Notes under the pieces: model-generated
The model's database searches: none
What the model saw: the letters and a program-made list of their open reading frames with translations, nothing else
Told to the model about the DNA's origin: nothing
Translations under genes and position numbers: made by a program
Part shown: positions 26,898-34,946 of the stretch, one piece after another
How the letters are laid out: each line of letters starts with the position of its first letter
How positions within the stretch are numbered: position 1 is the first letter of the stretch
Source: Myxococcota bacterium
GTDB lineage: Bacteria > Myxococcota_A > UBA796 > UBA9615 > JAKLKC01
Reading direction: 5' to 3'
Length of the DNA: 64,000 nucleotides
NCBI GenBank assembly: GCA_023150875.1
Contig: JAKLKC010000016.1
Location: 1 to 64,000 of the forward strand

Positions 26898-28007
26898 GTG
26901 GTCCCGCGCCGTCCCCCCGGAAAGCCCAAGAAGGCGGAGAGCGCCGCCGCGGGCGGCCGGAAGGGGCGCGCGGGGGACGACCGGCGCCGCGAGCGGAGCG
27001 CCGGGCCTCGCCCCCCTCGGGAGGGCGCGCCGCCGACCCGTCGCCCCCAGGAGGGACCGGCTCGCCCCGTCCGCGAGGGGCCGCCCCCGCCGCGTCCCGG
27101 CCGCCCCCCTCCCTCCGTCGACCAGCTCGAGGGCAGGAACGTGGTGCGGGAGGCCCTGGCCGCGTCCGAACGGGTCAAGCGGATCCTGGTGGACGAGCGG
27201 GCCCTCCCCGATCCGAAGCTCGGCGAGATCCTCTCCCTCGCCGCCCGCCGGGGGGTCCCGGTGGAGCACGTCGGGCGTGAGGCCCTGGACCGGATGGCAT
27301 ACGGCCGCGTGCACAACGGCGTGATCGCCCTGGCCCGGCCCCTGGAGGCCCCCTCGCTGCGGGAGGTCCTGGACGGCTGCTACGGAGCGGGGGCGGACCC
27401 CCTCGTGATGCTGCTGGACGAGGTCCAGTACGAGCAGAACCTCGGCGCCGTGCTCCGGACCGGGGACGCCGCGGGCGCCCACGCCGTGGTGATCCCCACC
27501 CGGCGGGGTGCCGGCCTCTCCCCCGTGGTGCAGCGGATCGCCATGGGCGCCGCCGAGCACGTCCCCGTGGTGCGCGAGGGGATCATGGCCGCCCTCGCCA
27601 CGCTGCGCCGGGACGGGATCCGGGTGGTGGGCGCCGCCGAGGACGGGGACGTGTCCCTGTGGGAGGTGGACCTCACCGGTCCCCTCGCCCTGGTCCTGGG
27701 GGGCGAGGACAAGGGGATCACCCCCACCGTGCGCTCCCGCTGCGACGTGGTGTGCCGCGTCCCCATGACCGGCCACGTGCCCTCCATCAACGTGTCCGCC
27801 ACCGCCGCCGTCCTGCTGTTCGAGCGGCTGCGGCAGGTGGAGCGGGGGCCCCCCGCCGTGACCGCCGGGCGCCAGCCGGCCCTGCCGGACCTGGCGGAGG
27901 GGGACGAGCAGGACGTGGCGCCGGACCTCGACGCCGAGGAGCAGGCAGAGTCCGGCTTCGCGTGGTACGGCGAGGAGGGGGCCGGCGAGGAGGAGGGGGA
28001 GCAGTAG
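26898..28007 (+). CDS. rlmB: SpoU-family rRNA/tRNA 2'-O-methyltransferase (RlmB/TrmH-type)
   Basis: The 369-residue protein has a long basic, Arg/Pro-rich N-terminal extension (about 1-75), an N-terminal substrate-binding part (EGRNVVREALAASERVKRILVDE), and the SpoU fold with motif 1 NLGAVLRTGDAAGAHAVVIP, motif 2 LALVLGGEDKGI and motif 3 VPMTGHVPSINVSATAAVLLFE. These form the trefoil-knot SAM site for 2'-O-ribose methylation. An acidic tail ends the protein. The GTG start at 26898 follows AGGAGG. Its last about 114 coding bases and 16 bases beyond the stop are duplicated at 28931-29060. Confidence 0.9.
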   Translation: MVPRRPPGKPKKAESAAAGGRKGRAGDDRRRERSAGPRPPREGAPPTRRPQEGPARPVREGPPPPRPGRPPPSVDQLEGRNVVREALAASERVKRILVDERALPDPKLGEILSLAARRGVPVEHVGREALDRMAYGRVHNGVIALARPLEAPSLREVLDGCYGAGADPLVMLLDEVQYEQNLGAVLRTGDAAGAHAVVIPTRRGAGLSPVVQRIAMGAAEHVPVVREGIMAALATLRRDGIRVVGAAEDGDVSLWEVDLTGPLALVLGGEDKGITPTVRSRCDVVCRVPMTGHVPSINVSATAAVLLFERLRQVERGPPAVTAGRQPALPDLAEGDEQDVAPDLDAEEQAESGFAWYGEEGAGEEEGEQ

Positions 28008-28023
28008 CGGGAAGGGCTCCCCC
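27894..28023. repeat. Direct repeat copy 1: 3' end of rlmB
   Basis: These 130 bases (the last about 114 of the coding sequence plus 16 past the stop) match 28931-29060 at 127 of 130 positions, offset 1,037. The three mismatches cluster around 27942-27948. The two copies flank the AbrB-type toxin-antitoxin module. Confidence 0.9.
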
Positions 28024-28121
28024 CGGGCCGCGGCTCGGGGGACGACGGCCCGGCCCGTCGGGGAACCCGCCTCGCCCGGGTGGGGAGGCAGTTCGGTCCC
28101 TCACCATCGCCACCTCGGGCG

Positions 28122-28219
28122 TTGACACTCCCTGAGCCCCCGCCGACCTTCCTTCCACCGCGTGGCGAAGCCCGGTGGTCGGCGATGATGTTGACGTCGG
28201 CGCGGGCGGACCCCACAGT
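28122..28219 (+). promoter_or_regulatory. Promoter-like and operator-like elements before the AbrB-PIN module
   Basis: A consensus TTGACA at 28122-28127 lacks a matching -10. A second TTGACG at 28191-28196 is followed after 17 bases by CACAGT at 28214-28219, just before the antitoxin ATG. Two 7-base direct repeats, GTCGGCG at 28178-28184 and 28196-28202, bracket the second -35 and could be an antitoxin operator. Confidence 0.35.
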
Positions 28220-28225
28220 GTCCTC

Positions 28226-28477
28226 ATGCGACTCAGCGTCAAGGGGCAAGTGACGTTGCCCGCTCCCATCAGAGAACAGCTCGGGCTCCGGCCGGGCGTC
28301 GAGCTGGATGCGCGCATCGAGGGCGACTCGGTGCGGCTCACGCCCCGGCACGCGGCGCGGTGGCGCCGTCCCAGTAAGGCCCGTGTCGAAGCGATGATCC
28401 GGCAGCTCGGGAGGTACGCGGATCGGTATCACTTCACGACCGACCAGGTGATGGGGATGACCCGGGGGGAGGATTGA
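28226..28477 (+). CDS. AbrB/SpoVT-like antitoxin (VapB)
   Basis: The 83-residue protein starts with a swapped-hairpin AbrB domain: LSVKGQVTLPAPIREQLGLRPGVELDARIEGDSVRLTP (residues 3-40). The C-terminal tail (DRYHFTTDQVMGMTRGED) should bind the toxin. It is the first gene of a module inserted between the two copies of the rlmB 3' end. The ATG at 28226 was chosen because it begins the AbrB fold; the upstream in-frame ATG falls in the regulatory region. Confidence 0.85.
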   Translation: MRLSVKGQVTLPAPIREQLGLRPGVELDARIEGDSVRLTPRHAARWRRPSKARVEAMIRQLGRYADRYHFTTDQVMGMTRGED

Positions 28478-28911
28478 GCGGGTTCCTGCTGGACAGCAAC
28501 GTCCTCCTGGACCTGATCACCCGCGACCCGGAGTGGTTCGCATGGTCCACTTCGGCCTTCGCGACAGCGGCCCAGAAGGGCCCTGTCTACATCAACCCCG
28601 TCGTCTATGCCGAGGTGTCGGTCGGCTTCGACATGATCGAGGAGGCGGAGGCGGTCCTTCCACCCGATCTGCTGCGCGCGGCGCTGCCGTGGGATGGCGC
28701 GTGGGATGCGGGCAAGGCGTTCCTGGCCTACCGGCGCCGTGGAGGCGAGAAGAGATCTCCTCTCCCCGACTTCTACGTGGGAGCCCACGCCAGGGTCGCG
28801 GGCCTCACGCTGCTGACGCGCGACGCCAAGAGGTATCGGACCTACTTCCGCGACCTGCCGATCATCGCCCCTCCGCGGCGTCGGCGAGCGCCTTCGGCGA
28901 CTGGAGCGTAG
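28474..28911 (+). CDS. PIN-domain toxin (VapC-like)
   Basis: The 145-residue PIN protein begins at a TTG overlapping the antitoxin stop (TTGA). Acidic motif residues are in FLLDSNVLLDL, VYAEVSVGF, LPDFYVGAHA and the C-terminal LTRDAKRY, matching Mg-dependent VapC ribonucleases. A basic tail (RRRRAPSATGA) ends the protein. The gene ends 20 bases before the second copy of the rlmB 3' end, so the whole module sits within a duplication. Confidence 0.85.
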   Translation: MSGFLLDSNVLLDLITRDPEWFAWSTSAFATAAQKGPVYINPVVYAEVSVGFDMIEEAEAVLPPDLLRAALPWDGAWDAGKAFLAYRRRGGEKRSPLPDFYVGAHARVAGLTLLTRDAKRYRTYFRDLPIIAPPRRRRAPSATGA

Positions 28912-28930
28912 CCCGGGTGCGCCCGGGGGG

Positions 28931-29060
28931 GCGGAGGGGGACGAGCAGGACGTGGCGCCGGACCTCGACGCCGAGGAGCGCGCGGAGTCCGGCTTCGCGT
29001 GGTACGGCGAGGAGGGGGCCGGCGAGGAGGAGGGGGAGCAGTAGCGGGAAGGGCTCCCCC
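28931..29060. repeat. Direct repeat copy 2: 3' end of rlmB
   Basis: This copy still contains an rlmB stop codon but no rlmB start, and is followed by a strong hairpin (29052-29081) that looks like the original terminator. Together with copy 1 at 27894-28023 it brackets about 900 bases containing the AbrB-PIN module. Confidence 0.9.
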
Positions 29061-29081
29061 GCCCGTGGGCCTCGGGGAGCC
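29052..29081 (+). terminator. Hairpin after the second rlmB 3' copy
   Basis: GGCTCCCC (29052-29059) pairs with GGGGAGCC (29074-29081), and an inner GCCC-GT-GGGC stem extends it, giving a long stable hairpin 9 bases after the duplicated stop codon. The first copy has only a diverged version of it. Confidence 0.55.
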
Positions 29082-29135
29082 GGCCCGATCCGCCCAGGAG
29101 CCCGCCCTGGCCCTGCGGGGCGCGGAGGAGCCGAC

Positions 29136-29909
29136 TTGGGACCGAACGTGCTGAAGGCGCTGTTGGAGGGGGTCCGGGACGGGACCGTCGACGTCGGGCA
29201 GGCCCTCGACCGCCTCCGGACGATGCCCTACGACGACATCGGGTTCGCCCGCCTCGACACCCACCGCGGCCTCCGGACCGGCTGCCCCGAGGTCGTGTAC
29301 TGCCCCGGCAAGACCCCCGAGCAGGTCCGGGCCATCTTCGCCCGGGCGCGGGAGTTCGACGACGTGCTCATGGCCACCCGCGCCGAGCCCGCCGTGTACG
29401 AGGCGGTCCGGGAGGTCCGCCCCGACGCGGCGTACCACCCGGTCGCGCGGATCGTCTCGGTGGGGCGGCGGGAGGGGCCGTCGCCGCCGGGGGCGATCCT
29501 GGTGGTGACGGCGGGCACCTCGGACCTGCCGGTCGCCGAGGAGGCGGCGGTGACCGCCGAGCTGCTGGGCCACCGCGTGGACCGCGTGGTGGACGTGGGC
29601 GTGGCGGGCCTCCACCGCCTGCTCCACCGCCTAGACCAGCTCCGGGAGGCGGCGGCGATCGTGGTGGTCGCGGGGATGGAGGGGGCCCTTCCCAGCGTGG
29701 TCGCGGGGCTGGTGGACCGGCCGGTCGTGGGCGTCCCCACCAGCGTCGGCTACGGCGCCGGCGCTGGGGGCGTGGCGGCCCTGCTGGGGATGCTCAGCTC
29801 CTGCTCCCCCGGCCTGGCGGTCGTCAACATCGACAACGGCTTCGGCGCGGGAGTGATGGCGACCCGGATCCACCGGGCGGGCGCCCTGGGGGCGAGCCTC
29901 CGCGAGTGA
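29136..29909 (+). CDS. larB: LarB-like nickel-pincer cofactor biosynthesis protein
   Basis: The 257-residue protein has the PurE-like LarB fold: FARLDTHRGLRTGCPEVVYCPGKTPEQV (about 32-60), ILVVTAGTSDLPVAEEAAVTAELLGH, and the C-terminal AAIVVVAGMEGALPSVVAGLV and VPTSVGYGAGAGGVAALLGMLSSCSPG blocks. LarB carboxylates and hydrolyses nicotinic acid adenine dinucleotide to start pincer-cofactor synthesis. LarC and LarE genes are not in the window. The TTG at 29136 has an ideal GGAGGAG site; a GTG four codons later is the alternative. Confidence 0.9.
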   Translation: MGPNVLKALLEGVRDGTVDVGQALDRLRTMPYDDIGFARLDTHRGLRTGCPEVVYCPGKTPEQVRAIFARAREFDDVLMATRAEPAVYEAVREVRPDAAYHPVARIVSVGRREGPSPPGAILVVTAGTSDLPVAEEAAVTAELLGHRVDRVVDVGVAGLHRLLHRLDQLREAAAIVVVAGMEGALPSVVAGLVDRPVVGVPTSVGYGAGAGGVAALLGMLSSCSPGLAVVNIDNGFGAGVMATRIHRAGALGASLRE

Positions 29910-29914
29910 AGGCG

Positions 29915-29943
29915 TTGCCTTCGATGCCTTCAGTGCCTACACT
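29915..29943 (+). promoter_or_regulatory. Sigma70-like promoter for the FitAB-like module
   Basis: TTGCCT (29915-29920), a 17-base spacer and TACACT (29938-29943) lie 20 bases before the antitoxin ATG, just after the larB stop. Confidence 0.55.
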
Positions 29944-29963
29944 TCGCGGCGAAGGAGGCCCTG

Positions 29964-30200
29964 ATGGCCCAATTGACCGTGAGGAAGCTCGATGAGGGGC
30001 TGGTCCGTGCGCTGAAGATCCGCGCGGCGGCGGCGGGCCGCTCCACGGAGGCGGAGGTCCGGGCGATCCTCGCGGAGGCCCTGGCCCCGAGGACGGGTCC
30101 CCGCGACTTCGTCCAGCACCTGCTCGCGATCCCTGTCGATCCGGTGGATGAGGACTCGTTTCCGCGGATCCCGGGCTCCGCCAGGGATGTCGAGCTTTGA
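29964..30200 (+). CDS. FitA/VapB-like ribbon-helix-helix antitoxin
   Basis: The 78-residue protein has an N-terminal ribbon-helix-helix domain: a strand AQLTVRKLDEGLVRALKIRAA, then helices with GRSTEAEVRAILAEAL, typical of FitA/Arc-type antitoxins. The C-terminal tail ends in PRIPGSARDVEL, which would occupy the toxin active site. AAGGAGG is at ideal spacing. It is the third antitoxin fold in this 7-kb stretch. Confidence 0.85.
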   Translation: MAQLTVRKLDEGLVRALKIRAAAAGRSTEAEVRAILAEALAPRTGPRDFVQHLLAIPVDPVDEDSFPRIPGSARDVEL

Positions 30201-30613
30201 GCTGGCTCCTCGACACCAACGTCCTGTCCGAGCTGCGCAAGGGTGAGCGTGGCGCGGCGGCGGTGCGTCGCTGGATGGAGGCGCATCGTGACGACGAACA
30301 CTTCACGAGCGTCCTCGTCCTGGGGGAGATCCGGCGGGGCATCGAGTCGAAGCGAAAGCGAGATCCCGGGGCCGCGGCCCGCCTGGACGACTGGCTCCGC
30401 CGCATCGAGACCGACTTCGCCGCGCGGATCCTCCCCGTGGACGCCGAGGTCGCCGATCGTTGGGGGCGGCTCAACGTCCCGGATCCCCTCCCCGCCGTGG
30501 ATGGGCTGCTCGCGGCGACTGCGATGGTCCACGACCTGACGCTGGTCACCCGGAACCTTCGCAACGTCGAGCGAACCGGCGTGCGGCGGGTCGACCCCTT
30601 TGGGGATGGATGA
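30197..30613 (+). CDS. PIN-domain toxin (FitB/VapC-like)
   Basis: The 138-residue PIN protein has acidic residues in LLDTNVLSELRKG, VLGEIRRGIES, LPAVDGLLAATA and the C-terminal LVTRNLRNVERTGV, the FitB/VapC arrangement. The start is a TTG overlapping the antitoxin stop. Likely a ribonuclease toxin controlled by the ribbon-helix-helix partner. Confidence 0.85.
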   Translation: MSWLLDTNVLSELRKGERGAAAVRRWMEAHRDDEHFTSVLVLGEIRRGIESKRKRDPGAAARLDDWLRRIETDFAARILPVDAEVADRWGRLNVPDPLPAVDGLLAATAMVHDLTLVTRNLRNVERTGVRRVDPFGDG

Positions 30614-30964
30614 GCCAGGGGTCGGCCCAGGACGCCGAAGGCCCGCCGAGGCGGCGCGGGAAGATTGCATGCCTATCCGGATCCCACCCAGGGCGGTTCG
30701 TGATGACCGCCGGCGGTCGTGGATGGCTCGCCGTCCTTGGCTCGCCCGCAGAGGCGCAGAGTGGCCCGTCCGGGGCCCGCTGAGAACGCCGAGGGAAGAG
30801 CGGGGAGGCCCGGAGCTTTGGGCGGCAAACGGATGGCCGATGACGATTGGGTCGCGCTGGACGATCCTGGAGATCGGGAGTGGATGCGGGGCGGAGGCGG
30901 GGAGCCCTCCGGGGTGCCGGTGGACCTTCCCTCCGCGGAGTGAGGGCGCGGCGGTCCGCCGCCA
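30614..30964. other. Gap after the FitAB-like module with a possible small acidic ORF
   Basis: No family-level gene was recognised in these 351 bases. A 36-codon plus-strand ORF near 30833-30943 encodes an acidic peptide (MADDDWVALDDPGDREW...) but has no good ribosome site. It is only a possibility; the stretch may be decayed sequence. Confidence 0.3.
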
Positions 30965-32287
30965 TCACTCGCGGGGGTAGGCGATGGCCGCCAGGAACTC
31001 CGACACGTCGCCCCCGGTGCGGCCCCAGGCGGCGACGGCGTCCTCCGCGGGGGATCCCCGGTCCCCCTCCAGCCGCCGCCGCAGGGGCTCCAGGTAGCGC
31101 CGTTCGTCTTGTCCGGACGCGGCCTGGCGGGCCAGTCCCCGCTCGGCGATGGCCACCAGGTCCCGGGCCCACTCCGTCAGCGAGCGGGCCCCCCACTCCC
31201 CCCGGAGGCCGTCGGTGGCGGCGACGAGGCCCAGCCGCTCCCTCGGGCCGGGGAGGGCGGCGGCGAGGCCCAGCGCCTCGTCCAGGGCGATCTCGTCGTA
31301 GAGCACGCCCTTCCAGAGGGCCGGCATCGCCGGGAGCAGCTCGAACGGCACGTTGTCGCAGGAGCGGATCTCGACGTAGTGCTTGAGCCTCGTCTCGGGG
31401 AACACCGAGGTCAGGTGCAGCTCCCACTGGGCCAGGTCCGGGTACTCGCCGAGGAAGCCCCGCTCCATCCAGGTCCGGAAGGGCATCCCCTCGGCGGCGT
31501 GCCACCTGCCGTGGACCTTCAGGAACATCATCGGGACGTCCAGCATGTAGTCCACCCAGCGCTCGAACGTGAACGAGGCGTCCACCACGTCCTCCAGCAG
31601 CCCGCAGCGATCCGGGTCGGTCTCCCGCCACGTCAGGGCCCGGAAGCTCATCGCCCCCGCGGGCCGGCCGGCGGCCAGGGGGGAGTTGGCGAACAGGGCC
31701 GTCCCCAGCGGGGAGAGGGCCAGGGACGCCTGGAGCTTCCTGCCGCAGTCCGCCTCGCTGGAGTAGTCGAAGCTCGCCTGGATCGACGTCGTGCCCTTCA
31801 TCATGTGGTGGCCCAGGCGGCCGCGGCGGGCGAGGTAGGGCCCCATGATCCCGTACCGGGCCTTGGGGACCCAGGGGATCTCGGCGATGTCCTGGAAGGG
31901 GGTGAAGCCCAGGGAACTCCAGGCGATGGAAGGCGGCGTGACCGCGTGGAGCTCCGCCATGTGGCGACGGAGCCCCGCCTCGACCTCGGCGACGGAGGCC
32001 AGAGGCCGCAGCGACGTCTCCACCTGCGCCCCGGGCTCCAGGGTGATGGTGTCCCCGTCCCGCTCCAGGGCCACGAGGTGCTCCCCCTCGGGGCGAGGCG
32101 TCCAGCCAAAGCGATCGGCGAGGGCATGCAGGACGTCCTGCACGCCCCCCTCGCCGAAGAACGGCAGGCGCCGGCCGTCGGGGCCGAGGGCCTCCTTCTC
32201 CCACTCCGCGCCGATCCGGAAGCGGGAAGGATCCTTCGCGTGGGCGTGGAAGTGTTCGACGAGGGCTTCGCGGGTGAGACGACTCAA
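30965..32287 (-). CDS. gshA: Glutamate-cysteine ligase, plant/alpha-proteobacterial (GCS2) type
   Basis: The 440-residue protein has the GCS2-fold landmarks: RIGAEWEKEALG (substrate-binding start), ITLEPGAQVETSLRPL, GYIMGPYLxxRGRLGHHMMKGTTSIQASFDYSSE, and the later LKHYVEIRSCDNVPFELLPAMPALWKG and YDEIALDEALGL helices. It joins glutamate and cysteine as the first step of glutathione synthesis; related enzymes act in ergothioneine synthesis. The GTG at 32293 has its GAGGA directly against it, so a TTG at 32287, five bases after GAGGAG, is the preferred start. No gshB is seen. Confidence 0.9.
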   Translation of the reverse strand: MSRLTREALVEHFHAHAKDPSRFRIGAEWEKEALGPDGRRLPFFGEGGVQDVLHALADRFGWTPRPEGEHLVALERDGDTITLEPGAQVETSLRPLASVAEVEAGLRRHMAELHAVTPPSIAWSSLGFTPFQDIAEIPWVPKARYGIMGPYLARRGRLGHHMMKGTTSIQASFDYSSEADCGRKLQASLALSPLGTALFANSPLAAGRPAGAMSFRALTWRETDPDRCGLLEDVVDASFTFERWVDYMLDVPMMFLKVHGRWHAAEGMPFRTWMERGFLGEYPDLAQWELHLTSVFPETRLKHYVEIRSCDNVPFELLPAMPALWKGVLYDEIALDEALGLAAALPGPRERLGLVAATDGLRGEWGARSLTEWARDLVAIAERGLARQAASGQDERRYLEPLRRRLEGDRGSPAEDAVAAWGRTGGDVSEFLAAIAYPRE

Positions 32288-32424
32288 GCGCACTCCTCGG
32301 CCGTGAACCGGAGGGGACAGCCCGCCGCGGGGGTGCGGAGGCCCGGCTGGAAGCGAGGGCGGCGGCGAGTTCCGCCGGTCCAGGCTCCGTGAAGGATCGA
32401 CCCGGGGCCGCCGGGTCGGCGCGG

Positions 32425-32453
32425 ATGTTAGGCACGGGCGCGGCCCCGGTCAA
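32425..32453 (-). promoter_or_regulatory. Sigma70-like promoter for gshA
   Basis: On the minus strand TTGACC (32448-32453), a 17-base spacer and TAACAT (32425-32430) lie about 140 bases before the gshA start, in the 304-base divergent gap 32288-32591. The rest of the gap is GC-rich with no recognised gene; nhaA's own promoter was not identified. Confidence 0.55.
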
Positions 32454-32591
32454 ACTCTTCCCTCCGGTGCGCCGCGGCCGGCGGGGCACCGGGAAGAGGC
32501 GTCCCCCGGATCGGACCCCGCGCGTCTCGCGGCGAGCGGAGGGATGCTACCCTCCCGGGGCTCCGGCCATCGTCAACCCGAAGGCGAGGAA

Positions 32592-34013
32592 ATGTCGACC
32601 ACGTCGCCCCGCGAGAGCGAGCCCCTCCCTCCGACCCCGCCCGAGGCGTGGGAGCCGCTGCTCCGCCTCACCCGCATCGCGGGCCGCCCCCTCGAACGCT
32701 TCCTCCGCATCGAGGCGGCGAGCGGGATCCTCCTGCTCGTCGCGGCGGCGGTTGCCCTGCTCTGGGCGAACTCGCCGTGGGCGGACGCCTACGTCCACCT
32801 GTGGCATACCCCGGTCGGGATCCGCCTCGGCTCCTTCGAGTTCGAGCGCTCCCTCGAGTGGTTCGTCAACGACGGGTTGATGGTGATCTTCTTCTTCGTG
32901 GTGGGGATGGAGATCCGCCGGGAGGTCCACCACGGCGAGCTGTCCGAGTGGCGCCGCGCGGCGCTGCCCGCGGCCGCCGCGCTCGGGGGGATGCTCGCGC
33001 CGGCGCTGCTGTACCTCCTGGTGGCGGGCGCTCCCGCCACCCGCGCGGGCTGGAGCGTGCCGATGGCGACCGACATCGCCTTCGCCGTCGGCGTCCTCAC
33101 GCTGCTGGGCAAGCGGGTTCCCGCGGCGCTCCGGGTCCTGCTGCTCGCGTTGGCGGTCATCGACGACCTGGGCGCCATCGTGGTGATCGCCGCCTTCTAC
33201 TCCTCCGGGATCTCCATGGCCGGCGTGCTGGTCGCCGCCCTCGGCTTCGGGGGCGTGTTCCTGATGCAGCGCCTGGCCGTCCGCGCGAAGCTCGCCTACG
33301 TCGCGCCGTCGCTGGTCGCCTGGGCGGGGATCTACGCGGCCGGCGTCCATCCCACCATCGCCGGCGTCATCGTCGGGCTCGTGACGCCCGTCCGCGCCTG
33401 GCTCGGACCGGACGGGTTCATGACCGGAGTGCGCCACGAGCTGGAGCACCTGGCGAGGGTCAACCCCAGCGCGCTCTCGTCCCACGAGTTCGCCGAGAGG
33501 CTGCGGCGGGTCGACGTCGCCCGCCGGGAGGCCATGTCCCCCGCCGAGAGCCTGATCGAGACCCTCCACCCCTGGGTCGCCTTCGGCATCATGCCGATCT
33601 TCGCCCTCGCCAACGCCGGGGTCTCCCTGTCCGGCGGCGCCCTCGACGCGGACGCGTGGCGGGTCATCTCCGGCGTCGCCGTGGGGCTCCTGATCGGGAA
33701 GCCGGTCGGCATCCTGGCCGCGAGCTGGCTCACCCTGCGGCTCCGGATCGGGGTCCTCCCGACGGGCCTGACGCTGCGGCACCTCGTGGTGCTGGGGGTC
33801 GTGGCGGGGATCGGCTTCACGATGGCCCTCTTCCTGGCACAGCTCGCGTTCGCTGCCCCGGAGCTCCTCGCGGCCGCGAAGATCGGGGTCCTGGCCGCCA
33901 GCGCCGCGACCGGGGTGCTGGGGCTCGCCCTCGGCCGGGTGCTGCTGCGACCGGCCCGCACCGAGGGGGCGGCGGAGTCCGCCGACGAGGCGGAGAGCTC
34001 CACGGTGGCGTGA
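32592..34013 (+). CDS. nhaA: Na+/H+ antiporter NhaA
   Basis: The 473-residue membrane protein matches NhaA: GILLLVAAAVALLWANSPWAD, NDGLMVIFFFVVGMEIRREV, the PMATDIAFAVGVLTLLG segment, and the DD dyad in ALAVIDDLGAIVVIA that binds Na+/Li+ and protons. About eleven to twelve hydrophobic segments are present. It exchanges internal Na+ for external H+. The C-terminal tail after residue about 455 is acidic and hydrophilic. The ATG at 32592 follows GCGAGGA. Confidence 0.95.
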   Translation: MSTTSPRESEPLPPTPPEAWEPLLRLTRIAGRPLERFLRIEAASGILLLVAAAVALLWANSPWADAYVHLWHTPVGIRLGSFEFERSLEWFVNDGLMVIFFFVVGMEIRREVHHGELSEWRRAALPAAAALGGMLAPALLYLLVAGAPATRAGWSVPMATDIAFAVGVLTLLGKRVPAALRVLLLALAVIDDLGAIVVIAAFYSSGISMAGVLVAALGFGGVFLMQRLAVRAKLAYVAPSLVAWAGIYAAGVHPTIAGVIVGLVTPVRAWLGPDGFMTGVRHELEHLARVNPSALSSHEFAERLRRVDVARREAMSPAESLIETLHPWVAFGIMPIFALANAGVSLSGGALDADAWRVISGVAVGLLIGKPVGILAASWLTLRLRIGVLPTGLTLRHLVVLGVVAGIGFTMALFLAQLAFAAPELLAAAKIGVLAASAATGVLGLALGRVLLRPARTEGAAESADEAESSTVA

Positions 34014-34072
34014 GCGCCCGCCGACGGACCGCGTCACCGCGACGACGCGCGGCGTGCCGGGCGGTTGCCGCC

Positions 34073-34101
34073 TTGCCCCGGGGGGGCGGTGCGAGTAGGA
34101 T
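34073..34101 (+). promoter_or_regulatory. Sigma70-like promoter upstream of the pseudo-receiver gene and valS
   Basis: TTGCCC (34073-34078), a 17-base spacer and TAGGAT (34096-34101) precede the ATG at 34129 by 27 bases. Confidence 0.5.
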
Positions 34102-34128
34102 TCCCGCTCCCCGAACGGGTCCCTGGCC

Positions 34129-34878
34129 ATGTCCGCGTCCGACCGTCGTCGACGGATCCTCCTCGTCGATCCCAGCTCCGCGGCGGTGAAGCACGCGCGG
34201 GTGGCCCTGGAGTTCGAGGGCTTCGTCGTGTCGGAGGCGGGGGACGCCGCCTCCGGCCTCGCCGCGGCCCTCGCCGAGCCCCCCGCCCTGGCCATCGCCG
34301 CCGTCGGCCTGCCCGGCCGGACGGGCTACGACCTGTGCCGCGACCTGCGCTCCAGCGACGAGACCGCCGAGGTCCCGGTGCTCCTCACCTTCTCGCCGAT
34401 GGACGTCTTCGACCCCGCCCGGGCCGAGAGGGCGGGGGCCGCGGGGGTCCTCGCCAAGCCCTTCCTGCCCTCCCACCTGCTGGAGCGCATCGCCGCGGTC
34501 CTCGGCCCCCGCTTCGAGCCCACCCTCGCCGAGGCCCGGGCCTCCGTCGAGACGCCCGCCGCGGTCCCCGGCGCCGAGCCCCCCCCAGGGGCCGCGGTGG
34601 CCCCGCACGAGACCGGGGCCAGCGAGCTGCCCTCGGGCTTCGTCCAGCCCCTGGACGAGTCGGTCCCCCCGGCCGACGACGCCGCCCTGCGCGCGAGGAT
34701 CGAGGAGACCATCGACCAGCGCCTCGGCGCGATGCTCGCCCCCGGGGGCGCCCTCCGCGCCGCCATCGACATGGCCTTGGAGCGCCTGGTCCGAGACCGG
34801 GTCGAGGCCCGCTTCGCCGAGGTGCTGGACCGGGTGGTGCGGGAGAAGGCCGGCGAAGGCGGGCCGGGGGGCACCTAG
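34129..34878 (+). CDS. Pseudo-receiver domain protein with C-terminal helical region
   Basis: The 249-residue protein has a receiver fold in residues 8-125 (ILLVDPSSAAVKHARVALE opening, GLPGRTGYDLCRDLRSSDETAEVPVLLTF and VLAKPFLPSHLLERI). However, the phospho-acceptor Asp is replaced by Ala58 and one of the acidic pair near residue 14 is missing; the conserved Lys is kept. Known pseudo-receivers of this kind signal without phosphorylation. A Pro/Ala linker and an amphipathic helical tail follow. It is 68 bases upstream of valS on the same strand. Confidence 0.75.
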   Translation: MSASDRRRRILLVDPSSAAVKHARVALEFEGFVVSEAGDAASGLAAALAEPPALAIAAVGLPGRTGYDLCRDLRSSDETAEVPVLLTFSPMDVFDPARAERAGAAGVLAKPFLPSHLLERIAAVLGPRFEPTLAEARASVETPAAVPGAEPPPGAAVAPHETGASELPSGFVQPLDESVPPADDAALRARIEETIDQRLGAMLAPGGALRAAIDMALERLVRDRVEARFAEVLDRVVREKAGEGGPGGT

Positions 34879-34946
34879 ACCCTGGATCCTCCCCGAGGAC
34901 CGACGTGCCGGGCGGCAGGGCCGCCGGCCCAGGACGGACGACGACC

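Noticed and set aside
30833-30943. A 36-codon acidic peptide gene after the FitAB-like module
   Set aside because: No clear ribosome site or homology; it may be chance.
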